A DNA stretch of 5,938 bases from an uncultured Steroidobacteraceae bacterium (GTDB taxonomy: Bacteria; Pseudomonadota; Gammaproteobacteria; Steroidobacterales; Steroidobacteraceae). A model generated the notes under the pieces. It was not told the origin of the DNA and searched no databases. It saw nothing but the letters and a program-made list of their open reading frames with translations. Position 1 is the stretch's first letter, and the number at the start of each line of letters is the position of its first letter. The DNA is taken from NCBI GenBank assembly GCA_955652625.1, contig CATPBM010000174.1, positions 1 to 5,938 on the forward strand, in the 5' to 3' direction. The position numbers were made by a program, and so were the translations under genes. This document shows, piece by piece, positions 1 through 5,938 of this stretch.

Positions 1-809
1 CCTCCAAGGTGGTGGGCGACCTGGCCTTGCTGATGGTGACGAGCGGCATCAGCCGCGAGCAGGTACTCGACCCGGATACCGACGTCGCCTTTCCGGAATC
101 GGTCGTGCAGCTGTTCCGTGGCGAGTTGGGTCAGCCCCACGGCGGCTTTCCGCCTGGCCTGCAGCGCAAGGTGCTCAAAGGCGCCGAGCCCCTGGCGGTC
201 CGTCCCGGGACGCTGCTGCCCGCGGTGGATCTCGACGCCGAGCGCGAGCGCATTCAGCAAAGACTGCCCCGCCCGGTCACCGACGAGGACCTGGCGTCCT
301 ATCTCATGTATCCGAAGGTGTGGCTGGAGTACGCCCAGGAGCGGCTGCTGTACGGAGATCCGGGGATCCTGCCGACGCTGGTGTTCTTCTACGGCATGGA
401 GCCCGGGGAGGAGATCAGCATCGAGCTCGAGCGCGGCAAGACGCTCATCGTGCGCTACGTTGCGACCAGCGAGCCGCACGAAGACGGCACGCGCACGGTG
501 TTCTTCGAGCTCAACGGCCAGCCGCGCTCGGTGCGTGTGCCGGACAGGAGCCTCGTCGCCCGGCGCCCGCCGGCGCGCAAGGTCGAGCCCGGCAACCCGC
601 GCCACGTCGGCGCGCCGATGCCGGGCGTGATCGCGACCGTCAAGGCGGCAGTCGGGGCGACGGTGGCGCGCGGGGAGCTACTGCTGACGCTCGAAGCCAT
701 GAAAATGGAAACCGCGGTGCGCGCCGAGAGCGACGGGGAGATCGCGGAAGTCCTCGCCCGTCCCGGCCAGGCCGTGGAGGTTAAGGATCTGCTCCTGGTG
801 CTGCGCTGA
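1..809 (+). CDS. pyc: Pyruvate carboxylase, C-terminal part (5' end outside window)
   Basis: This is the end of a biotin-dependent pyruvate carboxylase, the cytoplasmic anaplerotic enzyme that carboxylates pyruvate to oxaloacetate with ATP and bicarbonate. The frame is open from base 3 (SKVVGDLALLMV) to TGA at 807-809, giving 269 visible residues of what is normally a chain of about 1150. The first ~110 residues are the end of the carboxyltransferase domain and its linker (FPESVVQLFRGELGQPHGGF, then VRPGTLLP and YLMYPKVW). A PYC tetramerization-type region follows (FFYGMEPGEEISIELERGKT, FFELNGQPR). A complete C-terminal biotinyl domain ends the protein, with EAMKMET and the biotin-acceptor lysine encoded at 702-704. 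The FFYG...PGEEI region is typical of single-chain PYC and argues against the two-subunit PycB/OadA type. The gene converges on the reductase at 860-2083 across a 50-bp gap. Nothing suggests damage. Symbol from family recognition. Confidence 0.93.
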   Translation, partial: SKVVGDLALLMVTSGISREQVLDPDTDVAFPESVVQLFRGELGQPHGGFPPGLQRKVLKGAEPLAVRPGTLLPAVDLDAERERIQQRLPRPVTDEDLASYLMYPKVWLEYAQERLLYGDPGILPTLVFFYGMEPGEEISIELERGKTLIVRYVATSEPHEDGTRTVFFELNGQPRSVRVPDRSLVARRPPARKVEPGNPRHVGAPMPGVIATVKAAVGATVARGELLLTLEAMKMETAVRAESDGEIAEVLARPGQAVEVKDLLLVLR

Positions 810-830
810 TTCGACATATTGCCAAACCGC

Positions 831-845
831 GGCGCCAGGGGCGCC
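831..845. terminator. GC hairpin between convergent genes, possible terminator
   Basis: GGCGCC at 831-836 and GGCGCC at 840-845 are inverted repeats around a 3-nt AGG loop, so the hairpin forms on either strand. It lies in the 50-bp gap between the converging pyruvate carboxylase and reductase genes. No T-run follows on either side, so it is not a classic intrinsic terminator. Termination is inferred from position and stem strength only. Confidence 0.3.
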
Positions 846-859
846 TGCGCAACCGAAGC

Positions 860-2083
860 TCAGACCGTGTCCCTGAGCGCAATGGCAGGGTCTGCGAGCT
901 TGTCCAGGTTGGGGCGCACGTGCGCGGCGATCAGCTTGCGCGCCGCCATCTGGTCCTTGGGCGCGTTGATGCTGTCGATGGCGACGAGCTCCCCATTGCG
1001 CAGGTAACAGGCGCTGAAACTGCGCGTCGCGGGCGCACCCCGCAGGATCACCGTGTCATAGCCGTGGGCCACACCGACGATAATGAGCTTCAGGTCGAAC
1101 TGATCCGACCAGAACCAAGGCAGCTTGTCATGCGGGGTGGGTGTGCCGAGGAGGTTCAGCGCCACGGTCGTGCCCTGCTCGAAGGCGTTGTCGACGGATT
1201 CCAGGCGCAGGTGCCGGCCGTACTGGCGATTGAGGTGGCTCGCGCAGTCGCCCGCGGCGTACACCGCCGGGTCCGAGGTGCCGCAGTGCCCATTGGTCAC
1301 GACCCCGTTTTCGCACTCGAGTCCCGCGGCCCTGGCGAGCTCATCCGCCGGCACCACCCCGACGCCGATGACCACGATGTCGGCGGGGTACTCCCCGCCC
1401 TGCTCGGTCAGCACCGCGCGCACGCGCCCCGTGTGCCCGTCGCCGTGCAGCGCGCGCACGGTCTCATGGCAGCGGATGTGCACACCGTGACGCGCGTGCT
1501 CGGCTTCGTAGAAGCTGGACACCTGCGGGCAGGTCACGCGATTCATCACGCGCTCGGCCATCTCGAGCACCGTCACCCCCATTCCCCGCTCACGCGCGGT
1601 CGCGGCCACCTCGAGCCCGATGTAGCCACCGCCGATGATCAGCAGGCGGGCGCCCGGCGTGCACTCGGCGCGGATGCGATCGGCGTCCGCGATGGTGCGC
1701 AGGTAATGCACACCAGGCAGCTCGGCGCCGGGAGCCAGCAGCCGGCGCGGGCGGCTGCCGGTGGCCAGCACCAGTGCATCGTAGGGCAGCACCAGGCCGT
1801 CATCGAGGCGCACGTGGCGCTCGCGGCGCGCGACGTCGGTGACGCGCCGGCCGAGGTGCGCCTGCACGTTGTGATCGGCGTAGAACTGCGCCGGGCGGAT
1901 CATGAGACGCTCGCGCTCGAGCGTGCCAGCGAGATATTTCTTCGATAGCGGGGGACGCTGGTAGGGGAGCCAGGGCTCCTCGCCCACCACCGTCAGCTTC
2001 CCCGTAAAGCCCTTGCGGCGTAGTGTGTCGACGGCCTGTACGGCGGCCTGGCCGCCCCCCGCGATCACGATCTGCTCGTACAT
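860..2083 (-). CDS. FAD/NAD(P)-dependent ferredoxin reductase (putidaredoxin/rubredoxin reductase-like)
   Basis: This 407-residue flavoprotein is predicted to move electrons from NADH through FAD to a small iron-sulfur protein. Visible elements in order: N-terminal FAD Rossmann motif AGGGQAA (residues 8-14); RPPLSKKYLAG (43-53), typical of putidaredoxin/rhodocoxin reductases; LATGSRPR (106-113); the NAD(P) Rossmann motif GGGYIGLE (151-158) with Glu174 ending the following strand (VTVLE), which favours NADH over NADPH; YAAGDC (275-280), contacting FAD; and PWFWSDQ (322-328), a hallmark of this family. Length matches the usual ~400-410 residues. The ATG at 2083 places the FAD motif at the expected distance from the N terminus, but no Shine-Dalgarno sequence precedes it. 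No ferredoxin, P450 or Rieske oxygenase gene lies beside it, so the electron acceptor is unknown. It diverges from the PII gene and converges on pyruvate carboxylase. Confidence 0.9.
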   Translation of the reverse strand: MYEQIVIAGGGQAAVQAVDTLRRKGFTGKLTVVGEEPWLPYQRPPLSKKYLAGTLERERLMIRPAQFYADHNVQAHLGRRVTDVARRERHVRLDDGLVLPYDALVLATGSRPRRLLAPGAELPGVHYLRTIADADRIRAECTPGARLLIIGGGYIGLEVAATARERGMGVTVLEMAERVMNRVTCPQVSSFYEAEHARHGVHIRCHETVRALHGDGHTGRVRAVLTEQGGEYPADIVVIGVGVVPADELARAAGLECENGVVTNGHCGTSDPAVYAAGDCASHLNRQYGRHLRLESVDNAFEQGTTVALNLLGTPTPHDKLPWFWSDQFDLKLIIVGVAHGYDTVILRGAPATRSFSACYLRNGELVAIDSINAPKDQMAARKLIAAHVRPNLDKLADPAIALRDTV

Positions 2084-2120
2084 TGGCCCGAAGGATAGCC
2101 CATGAACCTAAAGTCTGACC

Positions 2121-2135
2121 GCACCAGCGCGGGGC
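2121..2135 (+). promoter_or_regulatory. NtrC-like enhancer site A
   Basis: GCACCAGCGCGGGGC compares with the enteric NtrC dyad GCACCA-N3-TGGTGC. The left half is perfect and the right half matches 4 of 6. Its centre lies about 129 bp upstream of the start site predicted for the sigma-54 promoter, and exactly 32 bp from the centre of site B. The assignment is by eye against a remembered consensus. Confidence 0.5.
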
Positions 2136-2152
2136 ATGCACAGCTAGCGGGC

Positions 2153-2167
2153 GCTCTACAATGGTGC
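2153..2167 (+). promoter_or_regulatory. NtrC-like enhancer site B
   Basis: GCTCTACAATGGTGC matches GCAC(C/T)A-N3-TGGTGC at 11 of 12 informative positions, with a perfect right half. It closely resembles an enhancer site of the E. coli glnA promoter as I remember it. Its centre is about 97 bp upstream of the predicted transcription start, a normal distance for activation of sigma-54 polymerase by DNA looping. Confidence 0.6.
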
Positions 2168-2175
2168 GCAGTCGC

Positions 2176-2190
2176 GCTCCGCCGCGGTGC
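2176..2190 (+). promoter_or_regulatory. Weaker third NtrC-like site
   Basis: GCTCCGCCGCGGTGC matches about 9 of 12 informative positions of GCACCA-N3-TGGTGC. It lies 23 bp from site B centre to centre, roughly two helical turns. In DNA this rich in GC such a match could be chance. It is listed because it continues the array toward the promoter. Confidence 0.25.
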
Positions 2191-2215
2191 TGCGCGCCAC
2201 CAGTGCATGGGTTAG

Positions 2216-2626
<411 letters not shown>

Positions 2627-2676
2627 GGGCTCCGCCACGCTTGGGCGGCATGCCGTGCAAGGCTATGCTGCCCGCC

Positions 2677-3651
2677 ATGCCCACAGCGATTCGTTTTCAC
2701 GAGCACGGTGGACCTGACGTCCTGCGCATCGAGCAGGTCACCCCAGGCAAGCCCGGCGCGAAGGAAGTGCAGGTCCGTCACACCGCGATCGGCGTCAACT
2801 ACATCGACGTCTACGATCGCACCGGTCTGTACCCCGTCATTCTGCCGAGCGGTCTGGGGCGCGAGGCGGCCGGCGTCATCACGGCGCTCGGACGCGGCGT
2901 GCGCGGGTTCAAGGTCGGCGAGCGCGTCGCCTACGTCTATCCCAGCCCCGGTGCCTACAGCGAGCTGCGCAACGTGCCGGCGGAGCGCCTGGTGAAGGTA
3001 CCGCGCGGCGTCTCCGACGAGGAAGCCGCAGCGCTGATGCTCAAGGGACTCACGGCGCATTTCCTCATCCGCCGCACCTACAGGGTAGCGCGCGGGGAGA
3101 CGATTCTGGTGCACGCCGCCGCGGGCGGCGTCGGCCTCATCCTGTGTCAGTGGGCCAAAGCGCTCGGGGCGAAGGTCATTGGCGTCGTCGGCAGTGACGC
3201 GAAGGCGGAGATCGCCAGGCGCCACGGCTGCTGGCGGGTCTTGATTTCCGGGCGCGACGAGCTGGTCGCCGGTGTCAAGGCGCTGACCCGCGGCGCGGGC
3301 GTGCCCGTGGTGTACGACGCGGTGGGCAAGGACACGTTCATGGATTCGCTCGATTGCCTGAGGCGCCTGGGGATGATGGTGACATTCGGCAATGCCTCCG
3401 GGCCGCCGCCCGCCATCAGCCCGCTCGAGCTCTCCAAGCGCGGCTCGCTGTTCCTCACGCGTCCCACGCTCTTCAACTACATCGCCTCGCGCGAGGAGCT
3501 CACCGCCGCGGCGCACGAGCTGTTCGCGGCGGTGCGCGCCCGCAAGGTGCGCGTGGTGATCGGGCAGAAATATCCGCTGGCGCGCGCCGCCGAGGCGCAT
3601 CGCGATCTGGAGGGCCGGCGCACCACCGGCTCGACGGTGCTGGTGCCCTAG
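2677..3651 (+). CDS. qor: NADPH:quinone oxidoreductase (zinc-free MDR family, Qor type)
   Basis: A 324-residue zeta-crystallin-like quinone oxidoreductase of the medium-chain dehydrogenase/reductase family, expected to reduce quinones with NADPH in the cytoplasm. It lines up along its length with E. coli Qor (327 residues) as I remember it: FHEHGGPDVL (7-16), NYIDVYDRTGLYP (41-53), SGLGREAAG (58-66), MLKGLTA (121-127), the Rossmann signature HAAAGGVG (146-153), QWAKALGAKVIG (158-169), YDAVGKDT (213-220) and GSLFLTRPTL (256-265). The catalytic-zinc ligands of alcohol dehydrogenases are absent, as expected. I chose ATG 2677 because the family begins just before this motif order; in-frame ATGs at 2650 and 2665 would add residues unlike the family, and no start has a convincing ribosome binding site. 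Ser191 replaces a tyrosine found in the NADPH pocket of E. coli Qor. It may be co-transcribed with the PII gene. Confidence 0.92.
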   Translation: MPTAIRFHEHGGPDVLRIEQVTPGKPGAKEVQVRHTAIGVNYIDVYDRTGLYPVILPSGLGREAAGVITALGRGVRGFKVGERVAYVYPSPGAYSELRNVPAERLVKVPRGVSDEEAAALMLKGLTAHFLIRRTYRVARGETILVHAAAGGVGLILCQWAKALGAKVIGVVGSDAKAEIARRHGCWRVLISGRDELVAGVKALTRGAGVPVVYDAVGKDTFMDSLDCLRRLGMMVTFGNASGPPPAISPLELSKRGSLFLTRPTLFNYIASREELTAAAHELFAAVRARKVRVVIGQKYPLARAAEAHRDLEGRRTTGSTVLVP

Positions 3652-3655
3652 GCTC

Positions 3656-3670
3656 CGGCGCGCAGCGCCG
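3656..3670. terminator. GC hairpin between convergent genes, possible terminator
   Basis: CGGCGC (3656-3661) and GCGCCG (3665-3670) form a 6-bp stem around a GCA loop. It fills half of the 30-bp gap between the converging qor and ilvN stop codons. There is no T-run, so any terminator role for both strands is inferred from position. It has the same 15-bp geometry as the hairpin at 831-845. Confidence 0.3.
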
Positions 3671-3681
3671 CGTGCGTTGGA

Positions 3682-4197
3682 TCAGGCGCTGGCAGGCGCC
3701 GGGCGCGCCCGCAGCGGGCGGGCGTTGCGGCTGATGCCGAGCGCGCCGCTGCGTACCACCTCGAGCAGCTCCGCGCGGCGCCCCAGCTCGGCGACGAAGC
3801 CGTTGACCTCCGCCTCGCTCGCCGTCAGCTCGACGATGAAGCCCTCCACCGCAGGATCCAGCACGCGGCCGCCGCTGCGCACCACGTGGCCGCGCACCGT
3901 GTCGGTCGCGCCCGGATCGACCCTGAGCTTCAGCAGCACGAGCTCGCGCTCCAGGTGCTCCCCGCGCGTCATGTCGAGCACGTTGACCACGTCCACGAGC
4001 TTGTTCAGCTGGTTGGCGATCTGCTGGATGACCTGGTCGGAGCCGCTGGTCACGAGCGTCAGGCGCGAGACCGTCGGATCCTCGGTCGGCGCGACGGACA
4101 GGGATTCGATGTTGTAACCGCGCGTGGAGAAAAGTCCCGCGACGCGCGTGAGGGCGCCGGCTTCGTTCTGCAGCAGGATCGCGATGATGTGACGCAT
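3682..4197 (-). CDS. ilvN: Acetolactate synthase small (regulatory) subunit
   Basis: A 171-residue regulatory subunit of acetohydroxyacid synthase, which activates the large subunit and transmits valine feedback inhibition in branched-chain amino acid synthesis. The N-terminal ACT domain (about residues 1-78) reads MRHIIAILLQNEAGALTRVA, then FSTRGYNIESLSVAPTEDPT. Asn11, Gly14 and Asn29, positions linked to valine binding in E. coli IlvH, are all retained, so valine control is expected. The C-terminal domain (about 80-160) has HLERELVLLKL and EVVRSGALGISR. Length is close to the usual 160-170. The frame stays open for 87 codons upstream, but homologs start at this MRHI, so ATG 4197 is chosen. 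The bases before it are pyrimidine-rich on the coding strand with no Shine-Dalgarno sequence. It is transcribed away from the large-subunit gene at 4343 instead of following it in an operon. Confidence 0.94.
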   Translation of the reverse strand: MRHIIAILLQNEAGALTRVAGLFSTRGYNIESLSVAPTEDPTVSRLTLVTSGSDQVIQQIANQLNKLVDVVNVLDMTRGEHLERELVLLKLRVDPGATDTVRGHVVRSGGRVLDPAVEGFIVELTASEAEVNGFVAELGRRAELLEVVRSGALGISRNARPLRARPAPASA

Positions 4198-4342
4198 GGG
4201 AAAAGCAGGAAAAATAGCCGCGGGAAGTGCGGGACGAGCGCGAGAATAAAGGATCGGCGCGAGTTTGCACCATGGAAGCAACCTGCTACGCTGACCGACC
4301 CCTGCGACTTTTTCCCTTACGTCGAGGCCACGAAGCGCGTCC
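4198..4342. other. Divergent intergenic region between ilvN and the large-subunit gene
   Basis: These 145 bases must hold the starts for two divergent transcripts. The part next to ilvN (about 4198-4255) has A-rich patches, including AAAAGCAGGAAAAATAG and GAGAATAAAGGA, in otherwise GC-rich DNA. I found no convincing sigma-70 -35/-10 pair on either strand: TTGCAC at 4265-4270 with TACGCT 16 bp downstream is a weak + strand candidate only. There is no sigma-54 motif and no obvious terminator/antiterminator pair. The right half contains the candidate small ORF described separately. Confidence 0.5.
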
Positions 4343-4346
4343 ATGA
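4272..4346 (+). CDS. Candidate 24-codon upstream ORF overlapping the large-subunit start
   Basis: ATG at 4272 opens a frame encoding a 24-residue peptide (starting MEATCYADRPLRLF) whose TGA at 4344-4346 overlaps the ATG of the large-subunit gene as ATGA. Such overlaps often couple translation, and the downstream gene lacks a strong ribosome binding site of its own. The peptide has leucines at 11, 13 and 16, one encoded by TTA, a codon expected to be rare in this base composition. It is not rich in Val, Leu and Ile in the manner of known ilv leader peptides. Its own ribosome binding site is poor: GCGAG at 4259-4263, or AAAGGA at 4248-4253, which is too distant. It could be a chance frame. Confidence 0.25.
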   Translation: MEATCYADRPLRLFPLRRGHEARP

Positions 4347-5938
4347 GCGACACGGTCATCCAGCCACGCCCTCTGGAGGGGCACCCCAAAGCCGGGGAGC
4401 GCATGAGCGGCGCCCGCATGATCATGCAGGTGCTCGCCGATGAGGGTGTCACCGCCATATTCGGCTACAGCGGCGGGGCGATCCTGCCCACGTACGACGC
4501 GGTGTTCCTCTACAACGAAGAGGCCGCCCGCCTTGGCGAGAGGCAGATCCCGCTCATCGTCCCGGCCAATGAGCAGGGGGCGGGGTTCATGGCCGCAGGC
4601 TATGCCCGGGCGACGGGCCGGGTGGGGGTCTGTCTCGTCACTTCCGGACCCGGTGCAACCAATACTGTTACACCCGTGCGCGATTGCATGGCCGATTCGG
4701 TACCTATTGTAGTCATTTGTGGCCAAGTAGCCCGGGCATCCATGGGGACGGATGCCTTCCAAGAAGCCCCGGTGCCCTCCCTGATGGGCTCGGTCGCGAA
4801 GCACATTTTCCTCGTGACCGACCCCACCCGGCTCGAGAGCACGATGCGCACGGCGTTCGAGATCGCCCGCACCGGCCGTCCGGGGCCCGTGGTGATCGAT
4901 ATCCCGAAGGACGTCCAGAACTGGGACGGGACCTTCCGCGGCGAGGGGTTGCTGGGGATCCCCGGCTACCGCCGCCGCATGCACGAGCTCATGCAGGCGC
5001 AGCTGGATAGCGCGGGGGCGGAGCGCTTTTTCGCCATGCTGGGTGAGGCGCAGCGCCCGCTGATCTACGCCGGCGGCGGGGTGATCAACGGCAACGCCGC
5101 CCCCGCGCTGGCCGAATTCGCAACCACCTTCAACATCCCGGTGGTGACCACACTCATGGGGATCGGGGCGCTCGACACCACTAGTCCCCTGGCCATGCGC
5201 ATGCTGGGCATGCACGGCGCGGCCTTCGCCAACTACGCGGTGGATGATTGCGACTTTCTAATCGCTGTGGGCGCGCGCTTCGATGACCGTGTGGCGGGCG
5301 TGCCGGAAAAGTTCGCGAAGAACGCGCGGCGCATCGCGCACCTGGACGTCGACCGCGCCGAGGTCAACAAGGTCAAGCGCGTGCAGTGGAGCCACGTGGG
5401 GCTGGTACCAGAGGCGCTGCAGGTGCTGAGCGCGCACGGGCGGCAGGCCGGTTTCAGGCGCGACTTCGGCCCGTGGCTGGCCGAGCTCGCGGAGCTCAAG
5501 CGCGTGTACGCCATGAATTACGACCGCGACAGCCCGCTCATTCAGCCCTACTACGTCATTGAGGAAATCAACCGCCGCACGCGCGGTGAGGCCATCATCA
5601 GTACCGGCGTGGGCCAGCACCAGATGTGGGCGGCGCAGTACTGCGATTTCACCTCACCCAGGCTCTGGCTCACCTCCGGCAGCATGGGCACCATGGGTTT
5701 CGGGCTGCCGGCGGCCGTGGGCGCGCAGATCGCGCAACCCGGGCGCCTGGTGATCGACATCGACGGCGACTCCAGCATCCGCATGAACATCGGGGAGCTC
5801 GAGACCGTCACCACTTACGACCTGCCGGTGAAAGTGGTGGTGCTCAACAACTTCGGTGACGGCATGGTCAAGCAGTGGCAGAAGCTGTTCTTCAAGGGCC
5901 GGCTGTCGGCGAGCGACCGTTCGCTGCACAAGAAGGAC
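4343..5938 (+). CDS. ilvB: Acetolactate synthase large (catalytic) subunit, divergent type, 3' end outside window
   Basis: A thiamine-diphosphate (ThDP) enzyme of the acetohydroxyacid synthase family, joining two pyruvates (or pyruvate and 2-oxobutyrate) in valine, leucine and isoleucine synthesis. 532 codons are visible without a stop. The N-terminal pyrimidine-binding domain has FGYSGGAILPTYDAVF (40-55), the catalytic Glu77 in NEQGAGFMAAGYARATG, LVTSGPGATNTVTP and TDAFQEAPV (136-144). The middle FAD-binding domain has GGGVING, TLMGIGALD, MLGMHG, NYAVDDCDFLIAVGARFDDR. The C-terminal ThDP domain has SGSMGTMGFGLPAAVGAQ and the metal/ThDP motif GDS (475-477)-X24-NN (502-503), then FGDGMVKQWQKLFFKGR. 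Usual enzymes have PGG, HEQGAGH, GDG and NN-x-x-LGMV at these places, so this is a divergent branch. ATG 4343 gives a 20-residue lead before MSGARM; ATG 4403, with GGGGAG 3 nt upstream, is the alternative. Its usual partner ilvN is divergent. Substrate is inferred from family. Confidence 0.88.
   Translation, partial: MSDTVIQPRPLEGHPKAGERMSGARMIMQVLADEGVTAIFGYSGGAILPTYDAVFLYNEEAARLGERQIPLIVPANEQGAGFMAAGYARATGRVGVCLVTSGPGATNTVTPVRDCMADSVPIVVICGQVARASMGTDAFQEAPVPSLMGSVAKHIFLVTDPTRLESTMRTAFEIARTGRPGPVVIDIPKDVQNWDGTFRGEGLLGIPGYRRRMHELMQAQLDSAGAERFFAMLGEAQRPLIYAGGGVINGNAAPALAEFATTFNIPVVTTLMGIGALDTTSPLAMRMLGMHGAAFANYAVDDCDFLIAVGARFDDRVAGVPEKFAKNARRIAHLDVDRAEVNKVKRVQWSHVGLVPEALQVLSAHGRQAGFRRDFGPWLAELAELKRVYAMNYDRDSPLIQPYYVIEEINRRTRGEAIISTGVGQHQMWAAQYCDFTSPRLWLTSGSMGTMGFGLPAAVGAQIAQPGRLVIDIDGDSSIRMNIGELETVTTYDLPVKVVVLNNFGDGMVKQWQKLFFKGRLSASDRSLHKKD

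Noticed and set aside
920..1948. Long open frame (342 codons) on the + strand opposite the ferredoxin reductase
   Set aside because: It lies wholly inside a convincing - strand flavoprotein. Its translation is low-complexity, rich in His, Arg and Ala, with no recognisable motif, as expected of a mirror frame in GC-rich coding DNA.
2632..2648. Possible terminator between PII and qor (CCGCC, 7-nt loop, GGCGG)
   Set aside because: The stem is only 5 bp and no T-run follows. Such stems are expected by chance in this composition, so I leave read-through from PII to qor open.
3500..4273. 257-codon - strand frame overlapping ilvN in another phase and reaching into qor
   Set aside because: Arg/Ala/Gly-rich translation with no motif. 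The ilvN frame in the same region matches its family along its full length.
4265..4291. Possible sigma-70 promoter (TTGCAC, 16 bp, TACGCT) for the large-subunit gene
   Set aside because: Each hexamer matches the consensus at only about half its positions, and the elements overlap the candidate small ORF. Too weak to annotate.
4286..5215. 309-codon open frame on the - strand opposite the large subunit
   Set aside because: It is antisense to the acetolactate synthase large subunit, whose motifs continue in order throughout. The translation is rich in His, Gly and Arg without domain signatures.

Overview
The window is about 6 kb of gene-dense, high-GC (by eye well above 60%) bacterial chromosome. 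It carries core carbon and nitrogen metabolism, with no mobile elements, RNA genes or CRISPR repeats that I can see. The PII protein, the IlvN small subunit and the Qor-type reductase all look most like proteobacterial, particularly gammaproteobacterial, family members. I infer a high-GC gammaproteobacterium or close relative; this comes from remembered family sequences, not a search.

Layout from left to right: (1) the C-terminal end of a single-chain pyruvate carboxylase on the + strand, running off the left edge; (2) convergent to it, an FAD-dependent ferredoxin/putidaredoxin-reductase-like gene on the - strand; (3) a 204-bp divergent region holding a very good sigma-54 (-24/-12) promoter and NtrC-like enhancer sites, reading into (4) a GlnK-type PII signalling protein on the + strand; (5) a Qor-type NADPH:quinone oxidoreductase on the + strand; (6) convergent to it, the acetolactate synthase small subunit ilvN on the - strand; (7) a 145-bp divergent region containing a candidate 24-codon upstream ORF, then (8) an acetolactate synthase large subunit on the + strand, open at the right edge. 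The 3' end of gene 8 is outside the window.

Functionally, pyruvate carboxylase (pyruvate to oxaloacetate) and acetolactate synthase (pyruvate to acetolactate, branched-chain amino acids) both draw on pyruvate, and PII reports 2-oxoglutarate, energy and nitrogen status. The genes are not one operon: transcription direction changes four times.

The most interesting points are the glnA-like sigma-54/NtrC architecture in front of an isolated PII gene, the divergent rather than operonic ilvN and large subunit, and a large subunit whose usual ThDP- and FAD-site motifs are altered (GYSGG, NEQGAGF, GDS in place of GDG, NNFGDG). I do not see a clearly new multi-gene system here.
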